Shown: positions 26,899-36,152 of the stretch, one piece after another
Layout: every line of letters starts with the position of its first letter
Position numbering within the stretch: position 1 is the first letter of the stretch
DNA from: Methanosphaera stadtmanae
Lineage (GTDB): Archaea; Methanobacteriota; Methanobacteria; Methanobacteriales; Methanobacteriaceae
DNA: 42,822 nucleotides
Assembly (NCBI GenBank): GCA_015062805.1
Contig: SUTQ01000012.1
Span: 15,989 to 58,810 of the forward strand
Reading direction: 5' to 3'
The notes under the pieces: generated by a model
Seen by the model: the letters and a program-made list of their open reading frames with translations, nothing else
The model's database searches: none
What the model was told of the DNA's origin: nothing
Translations under genes and position numbers: made by a program

Positions 26899-28958
26899 TC
26901 ATATACACCCCATTTTTCTAATTTTTTTATACAATCATATTTATTACTAGCATTTGAAATAAAATCATATAATCGTTTTATTTCATTTTTTATTAATCTA
27001 TTGAATTTTTCTTCTTTATTTGAAGGCAAAACTGTAAGATCATAAATTTTTGCTATTTTTTTGGATGGATGTCTACGTAAAACTCGTCCTCTTCTTTGTA
27101 TATATTCAATAGGATTGGTTGTACTAGACATAATAATTACTTTATCTGCCGAAGGTACATCAACTCCTTCATTTATACATTTTATTCCAACTAATGCTTT
27201 ATAATTTCCTTTATCGAACTCATTAAGTATTACTTCTCGTTCTGATAAACCATTATACTTTTTACTCGGTGTTGCATTTTCTTTTTGTGTTAATCTATGC
27301 CTTGGAGAAAAACCATTTGCTGATAGAATTTTTAAAACTTTATTTAACTGTTGAGGTGAACAAAAAACAATTAAATGTTCTTTATCTTCTATTTCATTTA
27401 ATATATTAATAAAAATAGAAAATTTATTTTTTGCATTATTAATTATATTTTGTCGTTGCCTTTTGAATTTATCTGCTTTGATGTGATCTTCTTCTTTTTT
27501 AGAATTCATATACATACCAATTAATTGTGTAAGGTATGAATAATCTTCAATTTCATCTTTTGTTAAATGAACATTATATGGAAAATATTCATATGGAGTT
27601 AAAAAGGGTTCATTTGTAATTGGATTAATAGTATTTAAAGCATCAAATATATTGAATTTAAAAATATTGTTATTGAAATATGATAATAATAATTCTGTAC
27701 CTTCATAATCCATAAATCTAGAAGGTGTGGCACTTAATCCTAATCGATAATTATATTCATCTAATAATCCGTTTCTTTGATTTTCAGAACCAATATGATG
27801 CATTTCATCTATAATACATAATTTTTTTATATTAGCTTTTTTTATTTCATTAATAAATTTTTCATTTGCAAATGTTGAATGTGTTGTGAAAATAACATTA
27901 GGTTTATTAAAAGGAATATTATAATTTATTCTAATTATCAATTTTTTCAAATCATTATACCATTTTTTATTAGCACTACTAAATATTAAATACGATTTTC
28001 CAATTCCCATTTCTTTAAAATCTTTTTCCCATTGTAAAGAAATATGTGCTTGAGGTGTAGCAATGATAGTTAAAACGTCTTCTTCATTTACTAATTTTTC
28101 CATACTTTTCAAGGCAGTAAATGTTTTACCAGTTCCTGTTGCCATTTCAAAAATACCTATTTTTGAATTATTAAACCAGAAATTTATTGCATCTTTTTGA
28201 TGTTGAAATAAAATCCTTTGTTCTTTTTTAGTATCTGTTTTTATTTTTTTAAGTATTAATTTATCTAAATCATCGAATTTTTCAGGTGCTTTTTTAATTA
28301 ATTGTTTTTTGGATGCTTCAGGAATTTCAAATACTTCTAATTTATCATTTTTACCCTCCCAATAATTTTCAAAATCAGTTAAATCTTCTACCATAAATTT
28401 ATAATCTTTCCAACTTTTAAAAACTTTTAAAGATTCGATATTATTCTTCCATCCACCCGCTGTTTCATTTACAGAACCATCAAATGTAATTATTTGACCT
28501 TCATCATCGTACATTATTCCTATTTTTGAATGTAATATACCAGAATTGGAATAACCATTTTTAGTCTTTTTAACACCAATTTTAATTTCTAGTAGTTCAT
28601 TAGCAACCATCCAACCTAATAATTTTACGTGATTATCAATAATTTCATTTTTAATATTTTCTAAATCTATTAAAAATTTTTTATTAATAAAATCTTTTAA
28701 TTCATTAGAATTTTTTATTGCATTTAAATCTTCTTCATTAAAACTAGTTCCACATAAAAGACGCATTTTTCCATTATTTTTAATGAAATTTAAAATTCCA
28801 CTAGCAGCAATTGCTAAACTAGTAGAATTAAAGTAACCTGTAATGCGATCATAATAAGTAGAATGTGATAACACAATATTATAAAAATCTTCAACAAGGT
28901 CTTCATTTGTTGATTTATAAGTAGATTTTATAGAATTATCAATATTTCTAAAGGACAT
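26895..28958 (-). CDS. PLD-family nuclease fused to SF2 helicase
   Basis: 687 aa. The N-terminal 210 residues are a phospholipase-D-like nuclease domain: GYFNSTSLAIAASGI near 41-55, HSKIGIMYDD at 143-152 (the HxK catalytic pair) and GSVNET at 161-166. With only one HxK motif it would work as a dimer. Residues 245-640 are a superfamily 2 helicase: FQHQKDAI (Q-like), EMATGTGKT Walker A (271-279), DEMHH (384-388), LSATPSR (409-415), EGVDVPSAD and the arginine-finger motif QRRGRVLRR (621-629). GGGGAG precedes the ATG. The same domain order is annotated in other genomes as 'DNA phosphorothioation system restriction enzyme'. It is the first gene of a compact four-gene operon and most likely degrades foreign DNA in an ATP-driven way. 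Confidence 0.88.
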   Translation of the reverse strand: MSFRNIDNSIKSTYKSTNEDLVEDFYNIVLSHSTYYDRITGYFNSTSLAIAASGILNFIKNNGKMRLLCGTSFNEEDLNAIKNSNELKDFINKKFLIDLENIKNEIIDNHVKLLGWMVANELLEIKIGVKKTKNGYSNSGILHSKIGIMYDDEGQIITFDGSVNETAGGWKNNIESLKVFKSWKDYKFMVEDLTDFENYWEGKNDKLEVFEIPEASKKQLIKKAPEKFDDLDKLILKKIKTDTKKEQRILFQHQKDAINFWFNNSKIGIFEMATGTGKTFTALKSMEKLVNEEDVLTIIATPQAHISLQWEKDFKEMGIGKSYLIFSSANKKWYNDLKKLIIRINYNIPFNKPNVIFTTHSTFANEKFINEIKKANIKKLCIIDEMHHIGSENQRNGLLDEYNYRLGLSATPSRFMDYEGTELLLSYFNNNIFKFNIFDALNTINPITNEPFLTPYEYFPYNVHLTKDEIEDYSYLTQLIGMYMNSKKEEDHIKADKFKRQRQNIINNAKNKFSIFINILNEIEDKEHLIVFCSPQQLNKVLKILSANGFSPRHRLTQKENATPSKKYNGLSEREVILNEFDKGNYKALVGIKCINEGVDVPSADKVIIMSSTTNPIEYIQRRGRVLRRHPSKKIAKIYDLTVLPSNKEEKFNRLIKNEIKRLYDFISNASNKYDCIKKLEKWGVYD

Positions 28959-29504
28959 TAATTACTCCCCGAATATTTTAATTAATTTTAGATCTAATTA
29001 TTATAAGATATATATATTACTAACTAGGTAATTTAAGAATTGGGCATATGTTTTTAAAAAAATATACTAAGTAATATAATAAATAAAATGTTAAATGAAA
29101 AATAAACAATTTTTTATCAGAATTAAAAAGATTTTTATAATATAAAATTTTGAAAATATGAAAAAAAATAGTATTATCTATAATTATAGAATTAAATAAG
29201 TGAAAATACTTTTAAGAATTTTTTATGAATTTCTATAGTATGAAGATAAAAAGGATCTAAAATAATATTTAAGAACTAAAAAATTTTTTGAAATAATAAA
29301 TTTTCAACTAGGTATTTATATTATAATCTAATTATATATAATATGTGAATTAAATAATATATATTTATTTTAATGATCATTTATAAACAATATTTAATAA
29401 TATTATTTATCAATATTATTTTTTATAGATATCTAGAAAATTATTACTTATATTAATAATAAAATAATGAATTATAATTATTAATAATATTTTGAGGAAT
29501 ATAA
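28959..29504. other. Intergenic region between divergent operons
   Basis: 546 bases of extremely AT-rich DNA with many TATA-like stretches. It must carry the promoters of the PLD-helicase operon (leftward) and the radical SAM gene (rightward). No ORF, RNA gene or clear repeat is seen. Confidence 0.45.
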
Positions 29505-30770
29505 ATGAGATTTATGGATTGGATAACTAGTGATATACATAAAGTATTGCTAGTTGAACCTAATTTTCCTATACCTATTAAGAGTAGAAATCATTCAAAT
29601 TTTTTACCTATAGGTCTTTTAAAAATAGCTGCTTATTTACGTAGTAAATCCATTGAAGTAAAATTAATTAGACATGATAGTTTAGATATTCATCAACAAA
29701 CATTAGATAATTCATTAGATAATTCAATTGATTTTATTCCGGACTTAATATGTGTTACATCAATATTTACATATTGGTCTATCTATGTAAAAGATGCGGT
29801 AACTTATTATAAAAAATTATTTCCAAATACTCCAATAATTGTAGGTGGGGTGTATGCATCTTTATTACCTCAACATTGTTTAGAATATACAAAATGTGAT
29901 GATGTAATTACAGGAATATTACCTGAAGCAGAAAAACTAAAACCTGCATATGATTTGGTTGATGTTGATTATCAAATTTTACATACAACTCGTGGTTGCA
30001 TTCGTAAATGTGGTTTTTGTGGAGTTTATGTTGTTGAACCAGATTGGTTATATAAGAAAACCATTAAGGATGAAATTTTTAAAAAGAAGATTGTTTTTTA
30101 TGATAATAATCTATTGGCTAATCCTGCTATTGATAATATATTAGATGAATTAATCGAGTTAAAAAAAGAAAAAACAATTACATACGTTGAATCTCAAAGT
30201 GGTTTTGATGGACGATTATTAATTAATAATCCAGAATATGCTAAAAAGATGAAAGAAGCTGGTTTTAAAAATCCTAAAATTGCTTGGGATCATCACTATT
30301 CTGATGCAGATTTTATCCATGAACAATTAAATATTTTATTTGATGTTGGTTTTAAACCTAGGGAAATCTCTGTTTTCATGATTTATAATTTCGATATTGA
30401 TTATAATGAAATGGAGGATAAACGTGTTAAATGTTTTGAATGGGGAGTTCAAATAACTGATTGTAGGTTTAGACCTTTAGATAAAACTGATGATGGTTAT
30501 AATCCTAGAAAACGAAAACAATCTAAAAAAGAATATCATATTAATCCTAATTGGACTGATGAAGAAGTTCGTGCATTTAGGCGTAATGTTCGTAGACATA
30601 ATATTTGTATAAGGATGGATGCAGATTATCATAGTTCTAAATTAGAAAGAAAACAAATTCCTCAAGATAAAGCTAAAGAGTATAGGTATATGAACTATGA
30701 AGAAGTAAAAGATCTTTTAGATGATGTTTGGACTCCAAAGATTCCACATTATATAAAAAAAGAAATTTAG
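29505..30770 (+). CDS. B12-binding-type radical SAM protein
   Basis: 421 aa. Residues 10-150 form a cobalamin-binding-like Rossmann domain (KVLLVEPNFP, PIGLLKIAAYLRSK, DLICVTSIFTYWS, PIIVGGVYASLLP). The usual DxHxxG is not evident, so cobalamin may bind base-off or not at all. The radical SAM core follows with TRGCIRKCGFCG giving C165, C169 and C172 for the 4Fe-4S cluster and SAM. The glycine-rich and SAM-contact strands that follow (VFYDNNLLANP, PKIAWDH) fit the fold. The last 80 residues are basic. The substrate is unknown; B12-type radical SAM enzymes often methylate unreactive carbons or modify tRNA, lipids or natural products. It is divergent from the Dnd-like operon, so a link is only suggested by position. 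GAGG precedes the ATG. Confidence 0.82.
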   Translation: MRFMDWITSDIHKVLLVEPNFPIPIKSRNHSNFLPIGLLKIAAYLRSKSIEVKLIRHDSLDIHQQTLDNSLDNSIDFIPDLICVTSIFTYWSIYVKDAVTYYKKLFPNTPIIVGGVYASLLPQHCLEYTKCDDVITGILPEAEKLKPAYDLVDVDYQILHTTRGCIRKCGFCGVYVVEPDWLYKKTIKDEIFKKKIVFYDNNLLANPAIDNILDELIELKKEKTITYVESQSGFDGRLLINNPEYAKKMKEAGFKNPKIAWDHHYSDADFIHEQLNILFDVGFKPREISVFMIYNFDIDYNEMEDKRVKCFEWGVQITDCRFRPLDKTDDGYNPRKRKQSKKEYHINPNWTDEEVRAFRRNVRRHNICIRMDADYHSSKLERKQIPQDKAKEYRYMNYEEVKDLLDDVWTPKIPHYIKKEI

Positions 30771-30782
30771 AGATTATATTCA

Positions 30783-31265
30783 TCAATCAATAAGTATATT
30801 CAAATCTTCCAAATAGGTCTGTGTAAATTTATTTATCAGTTCATTTTTAATGATTTCTTTTGATATTCCCGTTTTTTCTTCTTTTTCTTGGAAATATTCG
30901 TTTCGTATTGGTTCTGGTTTTACACCGTGATAGTGCATGATTTGTTCTCTTGGTATTATTTCGTCTTCCGTTATTTGTTTAATTATTTCTTGTATTTTGT
31001 AGTATTCGCTTGTGTAGTTTACCTTATCTATTTTATCGTTTAACTTTTTTAAGGATTCTTGTAGTTTGATAATTTCAGTTATAGTTTCTTTTTCTTTTTG
31101 TTTATTCATAAGTAATGTTTCGAAATTTTTTGAGTCTTCCAATAGTATTATTCCCATTGTTATTATTTCATTCTTGCTGTATCCGTATCTTTTGTATTTA
31201 TCAAGTTTTTCTTTAATGTTTTCGTCTATTTTTATTGTTGTTTTAATTTTTTTAGTGTTTTTCAT
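30783..31265 (-). CDS. Ribbon-helix-helix-type DNA-binding protein with helical tail
   Basis: 160 aa. Residues 5-45 (KIKTTIKIDENIKEKLDKYKR followed by a second helix starting SKNEIITMGIILL) look like a ribbon-helix-helix DNA-binding domain. The remainder is a charged coiled coil (60-110) and a variable C-terminal part. It may regulate the adjacent small genes on the same strand. Such RHH proteins also occur in plasmid partition and toxin-antitoxin modules, but no toxin is recognised beside it. GGAAG precedes the ATG. It overlaps nothing and is 12 bases from the convergent radical SAM stop. Confidence 0.65.
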   Translation of the reverse strand: MKNTKKIKTTIKIDENIKEKLDKYKRYGYSKNEIITMGIILLEDSKNFETLLMNKQKEKETITEIIKLQESLKKLNDKIDKVNYTSEYYKIQEIIKQITEDEIIPREQIMHYHGVKPEPIRNEYFQEKEEKTGISKEIIKNELINKFTQTYLEDLNILID

Positions 31266-31375
31266 AATTTTTTTCTTCCATTTTTTGATATATTTTTATT
31301 TGTCGGAAGTATCAAAATTAGTCTAAAATGTTTGATATGATATATTAAAAAAATTAAAAGTGATAGAAAAATTAA

Positions 31376-31882
31376 TTATTTTATTCGGCTGTCTATTTTT
31401 TCATCGTATACAAGCGTGTAGAACTCGTTTTGTAAGTTAAATAGTTTATTTGTGTATTGTGTGTTTAACTGTTGGTATTCTTCATCGTTTAGTTTATCTG
31501 TTGACTTTTCGTATTTTGTGTTCATGATTTTATGTAGTATTTTTAGTATTTTAATTGAAAAATTCAGTAGTTCAGTCATTTTGTTGTAATCATATTCCTT
31601 GGTTTCTTCCAATATTAGTACCAGGTCACTTTCTATTACTGAAAACAGGTCCAGTATCATTGATTCAGCGCTTGTATAATTGAAGAATATGTCTGAATAT
31701 TCTTTATTTCCGGTTATATATGAGGATAGTTCTGGGAAATATTGTGTTCTGGAGTAATTTATTATTCCATATAAATTTATTTTTTGATTAAAATTTGTTT
31801 CATTTATTTGCAGGTTATTTTCTAGGATTTCAATGATGTTGGTTAATGTAATTATTTGGTGTAAGTTTCTTTTTTCTTCCAT
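31376..31882 (-). CDS. Uncharacterised helical protein, 168 aa
   Basis: Predicted all-helical, cytoplasmic, with heptad-like hydrophobic spacing (LTNIIEILENNLQI, ILKILHKIMNTKYE). No motif or membrane segment is seen and no ribosome-binding site of note. It lies on the same strand as the RHH gene downstream and the coiled-coil gene upstream, with gaps of about 110 bases, so they are neighbours but not tightly coupled. Codon usage is ordinary for this genome. I do not recognise the family. Confidence 0.6.
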   Translation of the reverse strand: MEEKRNLHQIITLTNIIEILENNLQINETNFNQKINLYGIINYSRTQYFPELSSYITGNKEYSDIFFNYTSAESMILDLFSVIESDLVLILEETKEYDYNKMTELLNFSIKILKILHKIMNTKYEKSTDKLNDEEYQQLNTQYTNKLFNLQNEFYTLVYDEKIDSRIK

Positions 31883-31998
31883 ATATCTGTTTATATTCTT
31901 TTAGGATATTAAATTATTTAATTTTAAAATTATGGTAGAAATAAAATAAGTTGGAAAAGGAGGTGATTGTGTAAATTGCCTGTTGTGATTTCGAAAAA

Positions 31999-32436
31999 CT
32001 ATTCATCGTCTTCTTCTTGGTTTAAATCATGTAGTATTGTCATATTTTTATCCAATGAGATTAAACTGTTTTGCATTGCTTCGTATAATTTTTCGTCTAT
32101 TTTGAATTGTTTCATAAAGTCTACATAGGAATATAGTTCTTGCATATTGTATTTGATTAGTGTTTCATATTTTTCTATTTTTGCTTCTTTTGTTGCATAT
32201 TTTTCTCTGAAGTATGCTAATCTTTTAGTGATTCTTTCAACTTCTTCAAAACAGAATCCATATTCAAGTGCTACTGATTCATTGTTTGGATCTTCTATCA
32301 TTTTATCTCTTAACACCAGTAGTCTTTTGTTTAGTGTTTCTCTTACTTTAACAAGATCATCTTCTTCCGTGTATTTATATTCAAATTCAGCTCTTCTTTC
32401 CTGTAGTTTCTCTATTAAATGGTGGAGTTCATACAT
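31999..32436 (-). CDS. Coiled-coil protein, 145 aa
   Basis: Nearly the whole protein (MYELHHLIEKLQERRAEFEY... to the acidic tail QEEDDE) is predicted coiled coil, with regular leucine/isoleucine spacing and high Glu/Lys/Arg content. No enzyme motif. GTGATGTAG precedes the ATG. Downstream of its stop, on the plus strand at 31946-31975, is a sequence related to the shared element found after the 78-aa-type genes. It is one of four small helical proteins encoded in a row; function unknown. Confidence 0.65.
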   Translation of the reverse strand: MYELHHLIEKLQERRAEFEYKYTEEDDLVKVRETLNKRLLVLRDKMIEDPNNESVALEYGFCFEEVERITKRLAYFREKYATKEAKIEKYETLIKYNMQELYSYVDFMKQFKIDEKLYEAMQNSLISLDKNMTILHDLNQEEDDE

Positions 32437-32542
32437 CTACATCACTATTGCTATTTATTCAGTAGAATTATTTTTGTTTTAATTATTATTTAGTTTTAAC
32501 TTTATTTAATATTATTAATTAAAAAATAAGTGATTTTTATTA

Positions 32543-32578
32543 AAAAAAAATAAGTTGGAGGTTAAGGTGTACATATTT
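32543..32578. repeat. Conserved 3'-flank element, copy 1
   Basis: The sequence around AATAAGTTGGAGGTTAAGG, just beyond the stop of the small minus-strand gene, recurs at 42560-42595 beyond its paralogue. A shorter related form is at 31946-31965. Read on the minus strand it ends in a T tract, which suggests a conserved 3' UTR or terminator. Confidence 0.6.
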
Positions 32579-32592
32579 TATTAGTTTTGTTT

Positions 32593-32820
32593 TTATATTT
32601 TTAAGGTGATGTTTTCACTTATAATTTTTATAATTTGTGAACCGATTTCTGATAGCCATTCAATTTTGAGATATCCCATTTTTTCTAAATATTCAAGGTA
32701 TGATACTAGATCATTTACCCATATTTGTAATAGATTTTTAGTTTCTGTTGTTAAAATTGTTCCTATTTTTTCATCTGCTAATATAGAGTTTAATATTGTT
32801 TTTATTGTATCTGTTATCAT
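32593..32820 (-). CDS. Small helical protein with a paralogue at the window edge
   Basis: 75 aa from the chosen start. The first in-frame ATG (ending 32829) directly abuts AAGGA, leaving no spacing, so the ATG three codons later is preferred; the longer form would be 78 aa. The protein (MITDTIKTILNSILADEKIG...) is amphipathic and helical, with a tryptophan-containing middle (LLQIWVNDLVSYLEYLEK). It is paralogous to the truncated gene at 42611-42822. The 3' flanking DNA (32543-32592) is also conserved between the two copies. No family recognised. Confidence 0.7.
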   Translation of the reverse strand: MITDTIKTILNSILADEKIGTILTTETKNLLQIWVNDLVSYLEYLEKMGYLKIEWLSEIGSQIIKIISENITLKI

Positions 32821-33030
32821 TTTTATCATTCCTTAATTTTTTCATGTTTTATGTTTTATTTTTTTGTTTTATTTTTTTTCTTACTTTTGGTAATAATAGC
32901 TATTATTTGTTAAAGTATATAAAGGTTACTAAAAAAAATTATTTAAAAATTATTATTTTTCTGTTCAATTTTTATTAAAAAATGATTTTTTAACCCTAAA
33001 CTAATTAATAATAATTTATAAAATTCGTAA

Positions 33031-33063
33031 ACTATATATAAGAATGTCTTTATAAGATATTAC
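33031..33063 (+). promoter_or_regulatory. Promoter of the methyltransferase gene; probable leaderless mRNA
   Basis: CTATATATAAG at about 33032-33042 is a strong archaeal TATA match only 22-30 bases before the ATG at 33064. Initiation at the usual distance would start the transcript at or next to the start codon. No ribosome-binding site is present, which fits leaderless translation. Confidence 0.6.
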
Positions 33064-33681
33064 ATGGAAAATAAAGATTATTGGGCAGGATATTATAAGA
33101 AACATCCTAATCCAGTAGAACCATCAACATTTGCCCAATTTTGTACTGAATATATTCAAGAAGGAAAAAAACTAATTGAATTGGGATGTGGAAATGGTAG
33201 GGATAGTGTATACTTCAGAAAAAAAAATTTAAATGTTACAGCTATCGATCAGGTGGATGAAGAAGTTGCTTATTTAAATGAGAAATATGGCGATAAATGT
33301 TTGGAATTTATAGCTAAGGATTTTAGCAATCTTAGAACAGATAAGTTTTATGATTATATATATTCAAGATTCACATTACATTCTATAGATCAAGAAGCAG
33401 AAAAACGTGTTTTCAAATGGATAAGCCATCAGTTAAATTCTGAAGGATACTTTTTCTTGGAAGTTAGAAGTTTAAATGATCCTATGTTTAAAAAAGGAGA
33501 ACAGATAAGTGATACTGAAAATATAACAACACATTATAGAAGATATCTGGATTTTGAGGATACTGTTAAAAAACTAGAAGAGCTTGGATTAAATGTTGTT
33601 TATAAAATTGAAAGTCAGGGATTAGCTGTTTATAAAGATGATGATCCAATGTTAATTAGAATAATAGCAAAAAAAGAATAA
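33064..33681 (+). CDS. Class I SAM-dependent methyltransferase
   Basis: 205 aa. Motif I is LIELGCGNGRDS (about residues 37-48), followed by NVTAIDQVDEE as the acidic strand-2 end binding the SAM ribose, AKDFSNL as motif III-like, and DYIYSRFTLHSI as motif IV. It resembles the TehB/thiopurine-like small-molecule methyltransferase group, but the substrate cannot be deduced. The N-terminal DYWAGYYKKHPNPVEPSTFA is typical of this group. It appears to be transcribed alone from the strong TATA box immediately upstream. Confidence 0.85.
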   Translation: MENKDYWAGYYKKHPNPVEPSTFAQFCTEYIQEGKKLIELGCGNGRDSVYFRKKNLNVTAIDQVDEEVAYLNEKYGDKCLEFIAKDFSNLRTDKFYDYIYSRFTLHSIDQEAEKRVFKWISHQLNSEGYFFLEVRSLNDPMFKKGEQISDTENITTHYRRYLDFEDTVKKLEELGLNVVYKIESQGLAVYKDDDPMLIRIIAKKE

Positions 33682-33905
33682 CTAACTATTTTTATAATGA
33701 TATTAGATTCAATTCTAATATTTTTTCTAATACTTTTTTAATTAATTTTTTCAATTTAGCATATAATTTTAACTTTATTATCCTCATTTTTTGTTATTGA
33801 TTGTAAAGTATTTAAAGAAGTTCTAACAAACCTTTTGATGAAATACTGAATAAAATATTAAATATTAATAGATTATTAAAATAATGAAATATGGGAGGTT
33901 AATAT

Positions 33906-34592
33906 ATGGATTCAAGAAAATTTAAGAAAGCAGATAATAACACTCCTAAACATAAAAAAAGAAAAATTAAACATAAAAACAATTATAATATAAAACAAAA
34001 CAAGAGTCTACACAAAAAACATCAGAATAAGATTAAAAGGTTTAAACAAGAGGAAATATACGCCAGACCTGAAAGTAAACACAAAAAAGAAAAAAAAGTC
34101 AATTATAAAAACATTTTAATCTTAGCTTCCATCATTTTGACATTAATAGTAATGGTAATATTTGGAACTTCATTAATACAAAAATCCAACATTCCTCAAG
34201 ATGCAGAGTTAATTAAGCCAGTAGGTTTTAACCTAACACCATATGGATATGAATGGAATAAAGATTTATATGGAAAGGCAATTGTGACAGATGAAAAGGG
34301 TACCAATTCAACATATTACTTTACCCTAACGCAAATGGCAGCTTTAGCAAGTCATAGTGACAATAGCTTTAATTATAGTGATGGTATATATGTTACTTAC
34401 AATACAAATAATTCAGATAACGTAAAAATAGTTGAGAATATCTATACAACCAATGGAATAAAAATTATTAAACCAAAAAACTATGACGAATACGAATTCA
34501 TATCAAATGCAAGGTTTTCAGGACGTGAAAGTCCATATTGTTTTGATGGATTCGGATTTACAGAAGAAGAATATAAAAATAGTATCTTTTAG
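33906..34592 (+). CDS. Single-pass membrane protein with lysine-rich cytoplasmic tail
   Basis: 228 aa. Residues 1-65 are extremely rich in lysine, asparagine and histidine (for example KHKKRKIKHKNNYNIKQNK) and should be cytoplasmic. A membrane helix follows at about 69-90 (ILILASIILTLIVMVIFGTS). The remaining 135 residues are predicted outside the membrane, with mixed beta content. GGGAGG precedes the ATG. No family is recognised. The basic tail could bind nucleic acid, wall precursors or phospholipid head groups. The gene converges on the one at 34610 with 17 bases between stops. Confidence 0.75.
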   Translation: MDSRKFKKADNNTPKHKKRKIKHKNNYNIKQNKSLHKKHQNKIKRFKQEEIYARPESKHKKEKKVNYKNILILASIILTLIVMVIFGTSLIQKSNIPQDAELIKPVGFNLTPYGYEWNKDLYGKAIVTDEKGTNSTYYFTLTQMAALASHSDNSFNYSDGIYVTYNTNNSDNVKIVENIYTTNGIKIIKPKNYDEYEFISNARFSGRESPYCFDGFGFTEEEYKNSIF

Positions 34593-34609
34593 GTTAAATT
34601 CCTAAAAAA

Positions 34610-35275
34610 CTATTTTTCCAGATATAACTTTTCACCACTATACTCGTTTTCCTCAGTATATATTCTAATTAAAGTGTCAACAGTATCATCATACATTAAT
34701 CTATATCCTATGCATCCACCATTTTCACTTTTTACATTGTTTAATGAAAGGTTGCTACCTTCACTACTGTTATTTATAATGTACCACATACCATGGGGCG
34801 TATAAATGAATAATGAACCTGTACCCTCATTTTTACCCTCCTTGAAACTATCATCTGGGTCATATATTTTGGTTGAATGTAGTGCCAATCTGCTGAGAGT
34901 CTGTTCCGGATGTGTACCACCCTTATTAAAGAGGGTTTCCAGCCAGGTTATTGCTTGATCTTTCAATTTTCTTTTTTCTTCAGGATCCTTAAATGCTTCA
35001 TCTATTTTTGCTCTTCTTTTTGCCAGTGTATTGGTTATACCAAGTATCTCTTCAACTTTTGGGACATCCTCTTCAAGACACCTGTACCCTTCAGGTCTTC
35101 CTGTTACTTTGATGATACCATCCATAAAATCTTTTCTTCTAAAATCTCTCATATATGGTTTAATTTTTTCAAATTCTTCGTCTGATATTTTCTGGTTCAA
35201 TCCATAAAGATAACCATATTGTAGTGCATCATAACATTTTGTTTCCATTCTCAATTCTTTTTCTGTGTTCATCAT
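34610..35275 (-). CDS. Uncharacterised soluble protein, 221 aa
   Basis: No signal peptide or membrane segment. The N-terminal half is helical and charged (KCYDALQYGYLYGLNQKISD, KVEEILGITNTLAKRRAKID); the C-terminal half appears beta-rich (GSLFIYTPHGMWYIINNSS, GGCIGYRLMYDDTVDTLIRI). GGAG precedes the ATG ending at 35275. I do not recognise a family. The upstream 280 bases are AT-rich and hold its promoter and that of the divergent secreted protein. Confidence 0.7.
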   Translation of the reverse strand: MMNTEKELRMETKCYDALQYGYLYGLNQKISDEEFEKIKPYMRDFRRKDFMDGIIKVTGRPEGYRCLEEDVPKVEEILGITNTLAKRRAKIDEAFKDPEEKRKLKDQAITWLETLFNKGGTHPEQTLSRLALHSTKIYDPDDSFKEGKNEGTGSLFIYTPHGMWYIINNSSEGSNLSLNNVKSENGGCIGYRLMYDDTVDTLIRIYTEENEYSGEKLYLEK

Positions 35276-35558
35276 AATATCTCCATATATATAAATATTT
35301 TATAAAAAAGTATATATATAATTTTGTAAATGAAAGAAAAATATTTAAAAAAATAATCTACACTTTTAGATATATTCACACATATTAAACTTTATTTTAA
35401 TAATATCTAAAAATCAATAATTGAAAAAATAATATAACTTCTTTCAATAGTTTATTTTAATAAAATAGAATTATTAAGGCATTTAAAACATTTTTAAATA
35501 TAAATATATTTATATATAAATTAAAGTAATATCATATAATAATATTAAAGTGATTATT

Positions 35559-36029
35559 ATGAAATTAAATAAAATTTTGGTAGCACTCCTCATAGTAGGA
35601 ATGCTATCCTGTGGATTATCAGCAGTATTTGCTGAAGAAGGAACATTATCTGATGGAACAAAAGTAACAATTCCTGATGGATTCAGTGTTTTGGATACCG
35701 GTAGTGGAATATTTACATTAGTTACAGAAGATCAGCAAAATGTTATCACTGTTATGGATGAAGACGTAACCACTGATGCAGAAAAAGCTAAACAAGATCA
35801 GGTAGAAAACGGTGCAGAATTCATTGACGATAAGACAGTTACCATTGGAGATACCGAAGTAATTGCACAACACTTCACTAAAAGCGGTTTCAATTTCTAC
35901 GGTTACCTGTTCAAAGCTGGTGACAAAGACTACATAGTTACATACACAAGTCCTGATGAAATTGATGTTGAAGATGCATCAACGCCTGTAAATCAAATCA
36001 TTTCCAGTTTGGTAGGCACTACCGAATAG
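35559..36029 (+). CDS. Small secreted protein, 156 aa
   Basis: Signal peptide MKLNKILVALLIVGMLSCGL...VFA, cleaved near residue 25. The mature part is acidic and beta-rich (SDGTKVTIPDGFSVLDTGSG, NFYGYLFKAGDKDYIVTYTS) and resembles the short single-domain secreted proteins common in Methanobrevibacter and Methanosphaera. A GTG three codons upstream is in frame, but GTGAT is the ribosome-binding site for the ATG at 35559. Codons AAC, GAC and TAC are relatively frequent, suggesting good expression. Function unknown. Confidence 0.82.
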   Translation: MKLNKILVALLIVGMLSCGLSAVFAEEGTLSDGTKVTIPDGFSVLDTGSGIFTLVTEDQQNVITVMDEDVTTDAEKAKQDQVENGAEFIDDKTVTIGDTEVIAQHFTKSGFNFYGYLFKAGDKDYIVTYTSPDEIDVEDASTPVNQIISSLVGTTE

Positions 36030-36152
36030 GAGAAAAATCCTCACCCAATATTCTTTTTTTAATTATTTGACTCTTTTAATAAAAAAAATATGCTTTGAAA
36101 TCTTTAATAAATTCTAATTCTCGATAAAAAAGTAGAAAAAGGGGTTAAGGTT

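Noticed and set aside
24323-28958. A complete Dnd phosphorothioation system
   Set aside because: No cysteine desulfurase, PAPS-reductase-like DndC, DndB or DndE is found on either strand.
29505-30770. Prokaryotic viperin (antiviral radical SAM)
   Set aside because: The protein has an N-terminal cobalamin-type domain and lacks the compact viperin layout, so the antiviral nucleotide role is not supported.
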